A stretch of 37,988 bases of DNA from SZUA-430 sp034440355 (lineage in GTDB: Bacteria > Pseudomonadota > Alphaproteobacteria > Micropepsales > Micropepsaceae): the NCBI GenBank assembly GCA_034440355.1, contig JAWXBY010000155.1:1-37988 (forward strand). Reading direction: 5' to 3'. This document shows, in pieces, positions 7,228 to 15,093 of this stretch. The notes beneath the pieces were generated by a model. That model worked only from the letters and a program-made list of their open reading frames with translations, did not search any database and was not told where the DNA came from. How positions within the stretch are numbered: position 1 is the stretch's first letter; each line of letters begins with the position of its first letter. The position numbers and the translations under genes are program-made.

Positions 7228-9069
7228 ATGGGGTGGCGGTTCTTCATCGGTGTTGCCGTTGCGGCGCTGTTTTTGACGGCGGCGGTATCTGATGCGCGCA
7301 CGGTGCGCGTCGATGCGGCTTGGCGTTCGTGCATGGCGGCGCCGACGCGGGCTTGCGTGGCGGCGCGCGCGTTGGCGATGGTGCGCGGGGAGGCCGGCGT
7401 CGCGCGCGCGGTGTCTCTCAAGCGCGTGCTGACCGCGGCGGCGGCGTTGTCGTTGCCCGAAACCGTGGTGTTGGCGCGCAAGGCGGAAGCCATGGCGTCG
7501 GCGACGCGCGATGAATATGTGCGCGATTCAATGTGGCTTGAGATCACGACGGCTTACGCGGCGGCGCATGACCTCAGTTCCGCGATGATGACGGAGCAGC
7601 GGCTGACCTCGCGTGCGAGCCGAAGCGAGGCCGTCGTGCAGATGGCGATCGAGCTTGGCCGGCTACGCACCTCCGATGCGGTTACGCTGCTTCGCATTCA
7701 CCGGGCGACGTACAACGATACGGACGCTTGGCTTCGCGCGGCGTGGGGGCTGCGCACGATTGCGGTGAGGCGTGGGGATGAGGGGGAGTTGCTGTCACTG
7801 CTTCGCGATGCGAAGGCCAAGAGGCCCGCCGATTGGAGCTTGTATGGGAACGCGATTGATCATCCCGCGCATTACGTCGAGCCGTTGCTGATCGTGCTTG
7901 CCGAGCAGGCGGCGCAGGGGAAGGTGCAAGAGGCGCTGGCCACGGCGCGGGCGGTGGCGGATGACGTCGAGCGACGGATTCTCATCGTCAGTATTGCGGC
8001 GGTGCTGTCGCAGGCCGGGCGCATCGAGGAAGTGCTGGAGATCGCGCTGACCGTCCCGGCGGAAGAGCCGCGGTTCGTGCTGGCCGTTACGCGGTGGCCG
8101 GAGATGCTGGGCTATGTGGCGGACGACCCGGCGCTGAAGATTGCGCGGCCCGCTGGTTCTACGTTTGCGGCGTCGATGGCGCTCGCGGCGCGGCTGACGT
8201 TGGATGGCGCGCGCGATTCCGCTTATGTCCTTATTGCCTGGGCGAACGCGCGTGAGGATGCCGTCGCGAATGCGGTCCAGGCGGCCGGGCTCATCAAAGC
8301 TCCTTCTTCGCTGCGCTTTGCGTTGAGCCATGTGGCCGAAGCGCAGGCCCGCGTGGGGCAGCGTGCGGCGTCGATCGCAACGTTCGCGCGCGTGCGCGAA
8401 CTGATCGCGCTGGAGCCTGAGTTTCTTGACCAAGATCCGAAGTGGGCGTGGCGCGAGGCTTTGTTGTCTTCACTCGCGGAGGCGCAGGCGAAGGCCGGGC
8501 AGATCGACGAAGCACTGGCGGTCGCGCGGTCGCTGAAGGGCGGCGACACCAGCGCGGTCTTCACCACCAAAGACGGGCGCGACGTCACCTTGGACCTCAA
8601 CCGGCGCATGGCGTTGCGCGCCATCGCGCGCGCCATGGCGAAGGCTGGCCGCGTGGAGGAAGCTTTGGCGACGGCGCGGTCGGTGGAGATGGCGGGGCTC
8701 GGCCCGATGGATAGCGGCCTTGGCATCGTCGCAGAAGGATTGGCGGATGCGGGGCGCATCGATGATGCACTGCGTGTGTTGAAGGAGGTTCCGGAGGTTG
8801 ACCGGCGCGACCATGTGCTGACGTATATCTTGGCCGATCGTCTGAAGGTCGGACTCACGGCGGAGGCGGACAAGTTGCTCGCTGCGTTCGCGGATGGTGA
8901 CCAGCGTGTGTTGTGGATGGCGCGGGTTGCCATCGTGGAGCTTCAGGCGGGCAACAAAGCGTATGCGTTCACGCTGGTGAAGCAGGCGCTGCCGATGGCT
9001 GATCGCATGCGCAATGCCCATGAAGCCATCGACGTGTTGTGCGCCGCGATGCGTGGGTTGGCGGCCTAG
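7228..9069 (+). CDS. Secreted alpha-helical repeat protein (TPR/SEL1-like), 613 aa
   Basis: The first about 23 residues (MGWRFFIGVAVAALFLTAAVSDA) form a Sec signal peptide, placing the protein in the periplasm or beyond. The rest is built of 30-40-residue helical hairpins of the type LAEAQAKAGQIDEALAVARS, AIARAMAKAGRVEEALATARS and VAEGLADAGRIDDALRVLK. This A-x-(A/G)-G-x-(I/V)-(D/E)-E-A-L pattern is typical of TPR-like solenoids. At least six units are clear between about 205 and 600, while the N-terminal third is more degenerate. Such proteins act as scaffolds or chaperone-like adaptors; no enzyme motif is present. ATG at 7228 is used, although no strong ribosome binding site precedes it. A strong inverted repeat lies 20 nt after the stop codon, but its T-tract faces the other strand. 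Confidence 0.85.
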   Translation: MGWRFFIGVAVAALFLTAAVSDARTVRVDAAWRSCMAAPTRACVAARALAMVRGEAGVARAVSLKRVLTAAAALSLPETVVLARKAEAMASATRDEYVRDSMWLEITTAYAAAHDLSSAMMTEQRLTSRASRSEAVVQMAIELGRLRTSDAVTLLRIHRATYNDTDAWLRAAWGLRTIAVRRGDEGELLSLLRDAKAKRPADWSLYGNAIDHPAHYVEPLLIVLAEQAAQGKVQEALATARAVADDVERRILIVSIAAVLSQAGRIEEVLEIALTVPAEEPRFVLAVTRWPEMLGYVADDPALKIARPAGSTFAASMALAARLTLDGARDSAYVLIAWANAREDAVANAVQAAGLIKAPSSLRFALSHVAEAQARVGQRAASIATFARVRELIALEPEFLDQDPKWAWREALLSSLAEAQAKAGQIDEALAVARSLKGGDTSAVFTTKDGRDVTLDLNRRMALRAIARAMAKAGRVEEALATARSVEMAGLGPMDSGLGIVAEGLADAGRIDDALRVLKEVPEVDRRDHVLTYILADRLKVGLTAEADKLLAAFADGDQRVLWMARVAIVELQAGNKAYAFTLVKQALPMADRMRNAHEAIDVLCAAMRGLAA

Positions 9070-9086
9070 CGACTGCCTGCGCATAT

Positions 9087-9121
9087 AAAAAGCCCGTCCC
9101 TGGGGGAATAGGGACGGGCTT
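9087..9121 (-). terminator. Rho-independent terminator (minus-strand orientation)
   Basis: A perfect 12-bp stem (9090-9101 with 9110-9121) and 8-nt loop is followed on the minus strand by TTTTT then ATAT. On the plus strand only two T residues follow, so it would be a weak terminator for the repeat-protein gene ending at 9069. Confidence 0.7.
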
Positions 9122-9240
9122 CGACAGGCTAATTTCTTGAACGCACTCACGGGGGGCGGGAGTGCGCCTGACCCACCATTAGCGGGCTGATGTGATAACG
9201 CCGTCGGCGGTCATCCGTTCCGACGCATTCTGTGTGGGTC
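9088..9240 (-). ncRNA. Candidate structured RNA ending in an orphan minus-strand terminator
   Basis: On the minus strand four helices follow one another. A 7-bp closing stem (9240-9234 with 9176-9170) encloses a 6-bp hairpin (9225-9220 with 9207-9202). Next come a 7-bp hairpin (9166-9160 with 9148-9142) and a 12-bp terminator hairpin with T-tract (9121-9090). No minus-strand protein gene lies upstream for more than 1.8 kb, so the terminator has no obvious client other than an RNA gene. No known family (6S, SRP, RNase P, tmRNA) was recognised and no clear promoter was found. GC-rich DNA forms hairpins by chance, hence low confidence. Confidence 0.3.
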
Positions 9241-9459
9241 GATCTGCCTGTGGCATTGCGTTTCGCGCACGGGATAAGGGGAGCGACTGCATTTTCGACG
9301 CGCGTTTGCGGCGGATTTTTTGGGGAGACTGCCCGGAGTCGGTTGTGTTTGTTGGGGTTGCGGGCGTTCATGTGGGGTTCAGGGCGGTTGCGGCTCTATC
9401 CGCCTCGGAAGACATGGGTCGGGGCTCGCCCTCACGAGCTTCACTGGGAGAGTTTGCAC
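9123..9459. other. Intergenic region without a supported protein gene
   Basis: About 340 nt between the repeat-protein gene and the glycine-zipper gene. It contains the upstream part of the candidate minus-strand RNA (to 9240) and then 220 nt of GC-rich sequence. Open frames across it on both strands have poor composition and no ribosome binding site. No convincing plus-strand promoter was found for the downstream gene. Confidence 0.5.
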
Positions 9460-9999
9460 ATGAAGAAGGTGATTGTGTCGGCTGCGGCCGCGCTCGTCTT
9501 GACGGTCGCGACGGCGGGCTCTGCGTTCGCAGGGCAAGTCTATGGGAACTACGGGCCGGGGTATGGACCGCCGCCGAGCTATGGGCCGCAATATGCGGGT
9601 CCGGGCTATGGCTACCAGGCGCGCGGCGAGCGCCGCCGCTGCAGCGGCGATCGCGTAGCGGGAACGATCGTCGGCGGTGTGCTGGGCGGCATCATCGGCA
9701 ACAACGTCGGCGGCAGGCGTCATCGCGGTGGACGGACGGCCGCGGGTGTGATCATCGGTGGCATCGCCGGCAACGCCATCGCGGGCAGCGGGTGCCGCAA
9801 TCGCCATCGCGACCGCTACGACGATCGCTATGACCGGCGCGATGCATATCGCGGCAGTGCGTATGACGACGACAGATACGATCCGCGCTACGACGACCGG
9901 TACGAGCCGGGCTATGATGACCGGTATGAGCCGGGCTATGACGACGGCGGTTACGACGACGACGCGCCGTATGAGGATCGTCCCTACGACGGGCGGTAG
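9460..9999 (+). CDS. Secreted glycine-zipper 2TM protein with Tyr/Asp-rich repeat tail
   Basis: This 179-residue envelope protein has a clear signal peptide (MKKVIVSAAAALVLTVATAG...SAFA, cut near residue 24), then a Gly/Tyr/Pro-rich segment. A double glycine-zipper unit follows at about 66-112 (GTIVGGVLGGIIGNNVGG, then GVIIGGIAGNAIAGSGC), flanked by two cysteines (ERRRCSG and GSGCRN). The C-terminal 65 residues are dominated by Tyr, Asp and Arg, including two exact-length copies of YDDRYEPG. Glycine-zipper proteins of the Rick_17kDa/YMGG type are outer-membrane or stress-related, but the substrate is unknown. The ATG at 9460 is supported by GGGAG 9 nt upstream. An in-frame extension back to 9232 lacks a signal-like start and was rejected. 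A terminator follows at 10024. Confidence 0.88.
   Translation: MKKVIVSAAAALVLTVATAGSAFAGQVYGNYGPGYGPPPSYGPQYAGPGYGYQARGERRRCSGDRVAGTIVGGVLGGIIGNNVGGRRHRGGRTAAGVIIGGIAGNAIAGSGCRNRHRDRYDDRYDRRDAYRGSAYDDDRYDPRYDDRYEPGYDDRYEPGYDDGGYDDDAPYEDRPYDGR
9888..9945 (+). repeat. 24-bp tandem repeat inside the glycine-zipper gene
   Basis: Two 24-bp units (9888-9911 and 9912-9935) plus a partial third encode YDDRYEPG-type repeats. Differences are mostly at third codon positions, so the protein repeat appears to be under selection. Confidence 0.75.
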
Positions 10000-10023
10000 T
10001 TCTCTACGTCTGATGTGACTCAG

Positions 10024-10057
10024 CGGCCGTGCTCTTTGGGTGGAGCGCGGCCGTTTT
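10024..10057 (+). terminator. Rho-independent terminator after glycine-zipper gene
   Basis: CGGCCGTGCTC (10024-10034) pairs with GAGCGCGGCCG (10043-10053) with one G-U pair, and TTTT follows directly. It lies 25 nt after the stop codon. Confidence 0.82.
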
Positions 10058-10354
10058 GTCTAAGCGGGCGGTCCCGGGTCTAGCTGCGCTCGCCCGGCAT
10101 GACAGGTGAGAAAGACGTCACGTGGCGATCGTTAACGTTTGCTGGCCGCAACCGGTCCAGTTTGCGTACGCGGTTGCTCTCGCCAGCGTGATCTGGGGCG
10201 TCGGATTTTTCCAATACCTGCAACGATCGATGGTTAGGATTTACACGGCGCCCATGCAGATACGGGGCTCACGGTTCGGTGTTCACCGTTTGGCGATTCG
10301 GCACGTGCAACAACAGCTTTTGATATGTATATACAGATTAAGAGCGGAGTGACG
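10058..10354. other. Intergenic leader upstream of marR-type gene
   Basis: About 300 nt with no supported gene. An open frame at 10122-10352 has no ribosome binding site and unconvincing composition. The last 40 nt are AT-rich and contain the palindrome 10326-10335, so the MarR-type promoter is probably here. Confidence 0.5.
10326..10335. promoter_or_regulatory. Palindrome TGTATATACA upstream of MarR-type regulator
   Basis: A perfect 10-bp inverted repeat 20 nt before the MarR-type start codon, inside the only AT-rich stretch of the leader. MarR proteins commonly autoregulate by binding such short AT-rich palindromes at their own promoter. Inferred role. Confidence 0.4.
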
Positions 10355-10864
10355 ATGAAAGCACCGATTGCAGGCGTGGATCTAACGGGGACCGGCACCT
10401 GCGCCGCGTTCAATCTGCGGCGCACCTCGCGTGTCGTCACGCAGCTTTACGATGCCGGGCTTTCGCCGACCGGGTTGCGGTCGACGCAGTTCACGCTCTT
10501 GGTCGCGACGGCGAAGAACCAGCCGGCGTCGGTCGGCGCGCTTGCCGAGCTTACGCTCATGGACCAGACGACGATGACGCGAAATTTGGGCCTGATGGCG
10601 CGCGAGGGCCTGATCGAGGTCTCCGCGCGTGGCAGCAAGCGCGAAAAACTTGTGCGGTTGACCGCGGCGGGTGAGCGGGCGTTGGCGAAAGCGGTGCCGG
10701 TGTGGCGGGCGATGCAGGAGCGGTTCCTGGCGTCGTTCGGCGCGGGCAAGTGGCGCGAGCTGCGTCAGGAGTTGGAGCTCGCGGCCGGGCTTGCCGTTGA
10801 TACGATGCGGGCACCGAAGGGCGCGCGTGTTCGGGCCGAGCGCCGGGCGTCCGGCCGTCGTTAG
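10355..10864 (+). CDS. MarR-family transcriptional regulator
   Basis: This 169-residue protein has the winged-helix layout of MarR. An N-terminal dimerisation helix (FNLRRTSRVVTQLYDAG) and the segment LRSTQFTLLVATAKNQPASVGALAEL come first. The recognition helix is LMDQTTMTRNLGLMAREGLIE, and the wing is SARGSKREKLVRLTAAGERAL (about 92-115). A helical C-terminus follows. It is likely a DNA-binding repressor that responds to small phenolic or oxidative signals, as the family does. ATG at 10355 has GGAG 5 nt upstream; a shorter-spaced start at 10325 lies inside the palindrome and was rejected. The YciI-type gene begins 30 nt downstream on the same strand, so the two are probably co-transcribed. 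The effector is unknown. Confidence 0.92.
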   Translation: MKAPIAGVDLTGTGTCAAFNLRRTSRVVTQLYDAGLSPTGLRSTQFTLLVATAKNQPASVGALAELTLMDQTTMTRNLGLMAREGLIEVSARGSKREKLVRLTAAGERALAKAVPVWRAMQERFLASFGAGKWRELRQELELAAGLAVDTMRAPKGARVRAERRASGRR

Positions 10865-10894
10865 ATATTGGTTTTGGAAGAGAGGTTCAGCCTC

Positions 10895-11308
10895 ATGTCG
10901 AAGTATATGTTCGTGTTCCGCGGCGGGCCGATTATCCCGAACCGCCTGACGCCCACCGAGTTGCAGGGACACCTTCGCAAGTGGGCCGACTGGGTCGGCG
11001 TCCTGGCGAAAGAGGGCCATCACGTGGGCGGCAATCCGCTGGAGAACGAGGGACGCACCATTCGCGGATCAGGGCGCACGGTGTGTGACGGCACGCAAGC
11101 CGGCCTGCGCGACGTGGTGACGGGCAACGTGATCATCGAAGCCGCCTCGATCGAGGCGGCCACCGAACTGGCGATGGCCTGTCCGGTGTTCGACGTCGAC
11201 GGCTCGGTCGAAGTGTGGCCACTGCCGGCCGGCGAAAACGCGGCGAGCGAAACCGCGCACGCGGCGCCGTCGCGCGAGGAGCCTATGCGTCGGCGCGAGA
11301 TGGCTTGA
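10895..11308 (+). CDS. YciI/DGPF-related domain protein
   Basis: This 137-residue soluble protein begins MSKYMFVFRGG. It has the ferredoxin-like alpha/beta pattern of the YCII-related (DGPF) family: an N-terminal strand, the helix LTPTELQGHLRKWADWVGVL, a central strand pair around GRTVCDGTQAGLRD (in the place of the DGPF loop), the helix SIEAATELAMACPVF and a final strand SVEVWPL. The C-terminal 25 residues are polar and probably disordered. Family members are often encoded next to regulators or ECF sigma factors, and their reaction is usually unproven. Here the partner is the MarR-type gene 30 nt upstream, which suggests that this gene is its regulated target. The start is supported by a purine-rich AGAGAGG about 10 nt upstream. 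Confidence 0.85.
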   Translation: MSKYMFVFRGGPIIPNRLTPTELQGHLRKWADWVGVLAKEGHHVGGNPLENEGRTIRGSGRTVCDGTQAGLRDVVTGNVIIEAASIEAATELAMACPVFDVDGSVEVWPLPAGENAASETAHAAPSREEPMRRREMA

Positions 11309-11316
11309 GCCGCGCG

Positions 11317-12318
11317 TTAGTCGCCGGCCGCCACGTTGCCTTGTTGGCGTTTGCGGTGTTTGAAGCCGCCGGTGGCGCGGAGGAAGCGGCTGACGGCGCT
11401 GGCTTCGGAGAAGCCGAGGATCGGGGCCAGATCGGTGAGATTTTTTCCGGGCAGATGTTCGCGCACGAGATCTAGGCGGACGTCGTCGAGCACCTTCTGA
11501 AAATTCGTGCTGCGTTCGGCGAGGCGGCGTTGGAGCGTTCGCGGCGAGAGGCCCAATAGTTTTGCGGCGTGGGCGGCCGATGCGTCGTCGGTGGCGAGCA
11601 GCGTGCGCAAGATGGGGGCCAGTCTCACCACGATGTCTTCGCGGCTTTCGCGTTCCTGGATGATGCGCAGCGCGTCGAGCAAATCGCGGATGTGCGGGTT
11701 GTCGCGGTCGATCGGCTGATCGAAGTCGGCGCGGCGCGCGACGAACGCACTCATGCCCTGCGCGAAACTGACCGGCGCGCGGAAGGTGCGGCGGTAGGCG
11801 GCGGGATCGGCTTCGCGGTCGTGTTCGAACATAACGGCTTCGGGCCGCCACGCGTCGCCCATGAGCAGCGTGCTGAGACGCACACAGAGGCCTAAGCACA
11901 TCTCGATGTATTGCGTCGACGGGTGTTTGCCCTGTGCGTCGAGGCGCAGGCGATAGATGTAGTGCGCGCCGTCCGTCGTCAGTTCGTAGTTGAGGGCGCT
12001 GTTGTGCGTGCGCAGATGCTGCGCTGTCGCGGCGAGGGCCTCGCTAGCGGTGCCGCAGTGATCGACGAGCATGGCGACAGGCGAGAGCGCGCGGGCGTCG
12101 TCGCAGGTTGCGATCTTCAGACCGAAGTCGCGTTGGCCGGTGGCGCGCGCGGCATAGGCGACGGCGTCGATCAGGACGGCGGAGTCGATCACGGTGCTGG
12201 GGTGGCTGAGCAGCGACGGGTCGAGTTCCAGTTCGTCGAGAAGTTCGCGCGCGGGTACACCGCATTTTTCGGCGAACTCGACGATCACCGGTAGGAGCGA
12301 ACTACGCGCGAGCGGCAT
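11317..12318 (-). CDS. AraC-family transcriptional regulator with arabinose-binding-like N-terminal domain
   Basis: The 333-residue protein has an N-terminal ligand-sensing domain of the Arabinose_bd type found in OruR/ArgR-like AraC regulators (LPVIVEFAEKCGVPARELL at about 9-27, then a long alpha/beta region). A C-terminal double helix-turn-helix covers about 228-320: SAAHAAKLLGLSPRTLQRRL, then LTDLAPILGFSEASAVSRFL. The usual AraC signature is present, although the tail after the second helix (GGFKHRKRQQGN) departs from the common SPxxYR form. I use ATG at 12318 because AAGGGA precedes it. An in-frame ATG at 12375 has AGGGG too close to work well. The gene converges with the YciI-type gene (8 nt apart). 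Its target is unknown; the divergent GGDEF gene is one candidate. Confidence 0.9.
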   Translation of the reverse strand: MPLARSSLLPVIVEFAEKCGVPARELLDELELDPSLLSHPSTVIDSAVLIDAVAYAARATGQRDFGLKIATCDDARALSPVAMLVDHCGTASEALAATAQHLRTHNSALNYELTTDGAHYIYRLRLDAQGKHPSTQYIEMCLGLCVRLSTLLMGDAWRPEAVMFEHDREADPAAYRRTFRAPVSFAQGMSAFVARRADFDQPIDRDNPHIRDLLDALRIIQERESREDIVVRLAPILRTLLATDDASAAHAAKLLGLSPRTLQRRLAERSTNFQKVLDDVRLDLVREHLPGKNLTDLAPILGFSEASAVSRFLRATGGFKHRKRQQGNVAAGD

Positions 12319-12592
12319 GGGTTCCCTTGAAGCTGTCGGAAGGCTGTGGCGCAATTCGTCAACGACTCGCGTCATGCCCCTGATACATTTCGCAGGTGCC
12401 AGGCGGAAAGAGATTCTGCCGGGTGCGTGCGGTGTTGCCTACGTGTGTGTCGGCGCCGTGCCACTTCTTCCGAGTGCCGATGCGCCTCCAAACGTTCGTT
12501 TGATCCGCGCTTCCTCCAATTAGAGGGCTTGACGGCGACGTGCCTTTTCACGAATCCCCGCCAATATTCCCCGCGAGAAAAACAGTTTGCAT

Positions 12593-14182
12593 ATGAGTAC
12601 CGGCAGTTCTCCTGAAGAGATTCTTGCGCTGTCGCAGCGGGCGCAAGAGCTGATGCAGCGGCACCGCGTGCTGCCGTCCCCCGAAAACTACGAGCTTTGG
12701 TACGCGTACGCGGCGCAGCGCAATGAGACGTTGGTCGTTGCGCTGGACGATGCCGTGCGTGCGGGGAAGGCCGGCGATCTCGACCATGCGCGGGTGTTGC
12801 ATGCGCGCTTTTTCGCGACGGGATCGAGCGAAGTCCAAGAAGAGGTCGGCAATCAGCTCGCTGCCGAAATTGGCAAGCTTGCCGACGCGCTGCAGGGCGC
12901 GGGCGCGGACACGGCGGAATTCGGACGCACGCTGATGAGTGCGGGCAGCGAACTCGGCGGCGCAAAGCCGGACATCAAGGCCGTGCTTGAGAGAGTTGCG
13001 GCGGCGACGCGCACGATCGAGGCGCGCAACCGTCTGCTGGAAGGGCAGCTGCAGGCCTCCGTCGGCGAGGTCGCCGCCCTGCGCGAGAAGATGGAGACGG
13101 TGCGCAAAGAGAGCCTGTCGGATGTGCTGACGGGGCTCGCGAACCGGCGCTGCTTCGACGATCGCGTGCGCGAGGCGGTGGCGGAGGCTCGGCGGTCGAA
13201 GACGCCTTTGAGTTTGCTAATCGGCGACGTCGATCACTTTAAGCGTTTCAACGATACGTATGGCCACGCGACGGGCGATCAGGTGTTGCGGCTTGTCGGG
13301 CAGTGCTTCAAGGCGAATGTGAAGGGCCGCGATACGGCGGCGCGTTTCGGCGGCGAAGAGTTCGTCGTGGTGCTGCCGGAGACGACGCTTTCGCAGGCGG
13401 CGGTGGTGGCGGATCATATCCGCACGAATGTCGAGACGAAGAAGATCGTGAAGAAATCGACCGGCGAAACATTGGGGTCGATCACGCTGTCGCTCGGTGT
13501 TGCGCAGTTTGCGCCGGGCGAAGAGATCGCCGATCTGATCAATCGCGCGGATGCGTGTCTCTATGCGGCCAAGCGCGCGGGACGCAATCGCGTGCTGACG
13601 CAGGTGGAGCTGTCGGCGGCGCCGGCGCGCGCGAACGCGGAGGCGAGCGATGCCGGCGCAGGTCAGCGGTCGACGGCGAGCCGCAGCTTCGAATATGCCG
13701 TGCGCGCGTTGTGCCGGTCGGGTGAAGTACCGTTGCGATCGGAGATCGACCTGCGCCACTTCCACCGCTTTGCGCGTTGGATGGTGATCGCGGAGCCCGA
13801 CGTCGCGACGCGGACGATCCCGATGCGGCTTGTCGGCTCCGGCTTTTTCGAATTGTTCGGGCGTGATCTGACGGACACGGATTATCTGTCGCTCGCCGAA
13901 CCCTCCGTGCGGGCGAACGCGTTCGACAGCGCGGTCGAGATGGTGCGACGGCCATGCGGGCTGTGGCAGGTGACGCCGGCTGCCGGCGAAGGCCGCGCGC
14001 CGATCGCCTTCGAATACACGATGTTTCCGATTTTCGACGACCGGCAGCAGAAGGGGCAGCTGCTGGTCTATGTGAACCACGGCTATAACGACGCGACGGG
14101 CTTCCCCCACGCGCCGCGCATCCAAACCGCGCAGGCGTGGAGTTGGCTCGACCTGGGTGTCGGCGTGCCTATGGTGGCCTGA
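12593..14182 (+). CDS. Diguanylate cyclase (GGDEF) fused to a C-terminal PAS_5-like domain
   Basis: The protein is 529 residues long and has no membrane segment. Residues 1-160 are helical, with a coiled-coil-like stretch leading into the catalytic domain (TIEARNRLLEGQLQASVGEV), as in many soluble cyclases. The GGDEF domain spans about 168-335: DVLTGLANRR, the metal-binding GDVDHFKRFND, and active-site GGEEF at 253-257. It should make cyclic di-GMP from two GTP. The inhibitory-site position RxxD is Lys244-x-x-Asp247, so product inhibition may be weakened. Residues about 363-510 match the alphaproteobacterial PAS_5 pattern (FHRFARWMVIAEPDV, MRLVGSGFFELFGRDLT), usually a stand-alone protein. 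The ATG at 12593 is preceded by GAGAAAA. The gene is divergent from the AraC-type gene. The C-terminal sensor placement is unusual. Confidence 0.92.
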   Translation: MSTGSSPEEILALSQRAQELMQRHRVLPSPENYELWYAYAAQRNETLVVALDDAVRAGKAGDLDHARVLHARFFATGSSEVQEEVGNQLAAEIGKLADALQGAGADTAEFGRTLMSAGSELGGAKPDIKAVLERVAAATRTIEARNRLLEGQLQASVGEVAALREKMETVRKESLSDVLTGLANRRCFDDRVREAVAEARRSKTPLSLLIGDVDHFKRFNDTYGHATGDQVLRLVGQCFKANVKGRDTAARFGGEEFVVVLPETTLSQAAVVADHIRTNVETKKIVKKSTGETLGSITLSLGVAQFAPGEEIADLINRADACLYAAKRAGRNRVLTQVELSAAPARANAEASDAGAGQRSTASRSFEYAVRALCRSGEVPLRSEIDLRHFHRFARWMVIAEPDVATRTIPMRLVGSGFFELFGRDLTDTDYLSLAEPSVRANAFDSAVEMVRRPCGLWQVTPAAGEGRAPIAFEYTMFPIFDDRQQKGQLLVYVNHGYNDATGFPHAPRIQTAQAWSWLDLGVGVPMVA

Positions 14183-14280
14183 GGCCCCGGTGCTGAACCG
14201 CCGCGCCTTGGGCTAGCGGTCAGCGTTTTGCTTGCGGTGTGGCGCGGGTGTCGGGCCTGCTCTCCTTGGGGGAGTGGGTG

Positions 14281-15093
14281 GTGGACGGCGTTCGCGGTCT
14301 TGATGTTCTGATAGTCGTGTTGTGGCTGGCGCCGGCGGTTGTGCCGCTGGCCGTGGCGTGGCTTGCGCTCATCGTTTGGTTTCGGCTGCTTGATTTCGGG
14401 CGCATGTTGCGTGCGCGGGGGCAGGAGCGGCTTGGGCTTTATTTCGATTTCGTCGTCGTCAGTTTCGGCGTCGTGGGCGCGTTCTTCCTGATCTCGTGGG
14501 TTGATTGGGCGTTGGGCGGGGATGAGCCGCTGTCCTACGTGCTCGCCGATTTGCGGCTGACGACGCCGATCGAGTTTGGGTTGATGATCGGCCTATCGGC
14601 GTTGCTGCTGTTGACGTATTTCGCGGTCGCCGTCGTGAGCGGATGGGTCAGCGCGTTCTTTCGCGAGGCAGAGTCGCCGTATGCGTTGGCGCTGCGGCCG
14701 CAGACGGCGGTCGAACGGTTCGTGTGGGTGACCGCGATGTCGCCGACCGCCGGGTTTTGCGAAGAGGTGATCTTTCGCGGCATCGCGTTGTCGGTGGCGT
14801 TTATTCTGGGCGCCGATGTGGTGATCGCGGTGACGCTCAGCAGTTTGCTGTTCGCGCTGGGGCATGCCGTGTACGGGTTGACGTGGACGGTGGGGACGAT
14901 GGTGCTGGGCGTTGCGTCGGCCGTCGCGGTGTTGTGGAGCGGGTCGCTGTGGCCGGCGATTATCGCGCACACGCTCTATGACATGACGGTGTACTACGTG
15001 TTCGAGACGCCGATGGAGCCGATGCCCGGCGACGCGGTACCGGAGCCAGCGCGGTTCTTACGCTTCCTACGCTCGCTGCCGCCGATGCGTTAG
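14281..15093 (+). CDS. CPBP-family intramembrane metalloprotease
   Basis: This integral membrane protein of about 270 residues has seven or so hydrophobic segments. The three CPBP (Abi/CAAX-protease-like) motifs are present: EEVIFRG (EExxxR), FALGHAVYG (FxxxH) and HTLYDM (HxxxD/N-type). Together they hold the catalytic glutamates and zinc-binding histidines. Family members cleave membrane substrates or act in bacteriocin immunity; nothing local identifies the substrate. GTG at 14281 is preferred because GGGGGAG lies 6 nt upstream. Other GTG codons at 14239 and 14248 would add 11-14 residues without a ribosome binding site. The stop codon overlaps the stop of the tiny minus-strand membrane gene by three bases. 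Confidence 0.88.
   Translation: MDGVRGLDVLIVVLWLAPAVVPLAVAWLALIVWFRLLDFGRMLRARGQERLGLYFDFVVVSFGVVGAFFLISWVDWALGGDEPLSYVLADLRLTTPIEFGLMIGLSALLLLTYFAVAVVSGWVSAFFREAESPYALALRPQTAVERFVWVTAMSPTAGFCEEVIFRGIALSVAFILGADVVIAVTLSSLLFALGHAVYGLTWTVGTMVLGVASAVAVLWSGSLWPAIIAHTLYDMTVYYVFETPMEPMPGDAVPEPARFLRFLRSLPPMR

Noticed and set aside
9147..9371. 74-codon minus-strand open frame in the candidate RNA region
   Set aside because: Arg/Pro-rich with no recognisable start signal; the hairpin structure explains the region better.
9232..9459. N-terminal extension of the glycine-zipper protein
   Set aside because: A good ribosome binding site and a classic signal peptide begin at 9460; the extension resembles random GC-rich coding.
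10122..10352. 76-codon plus-strand open frame before the MarR-type gene
   Set aside because: No ribosome binding site, and its end runs through the palindrome and the true gene's Shine-Dalgarno.
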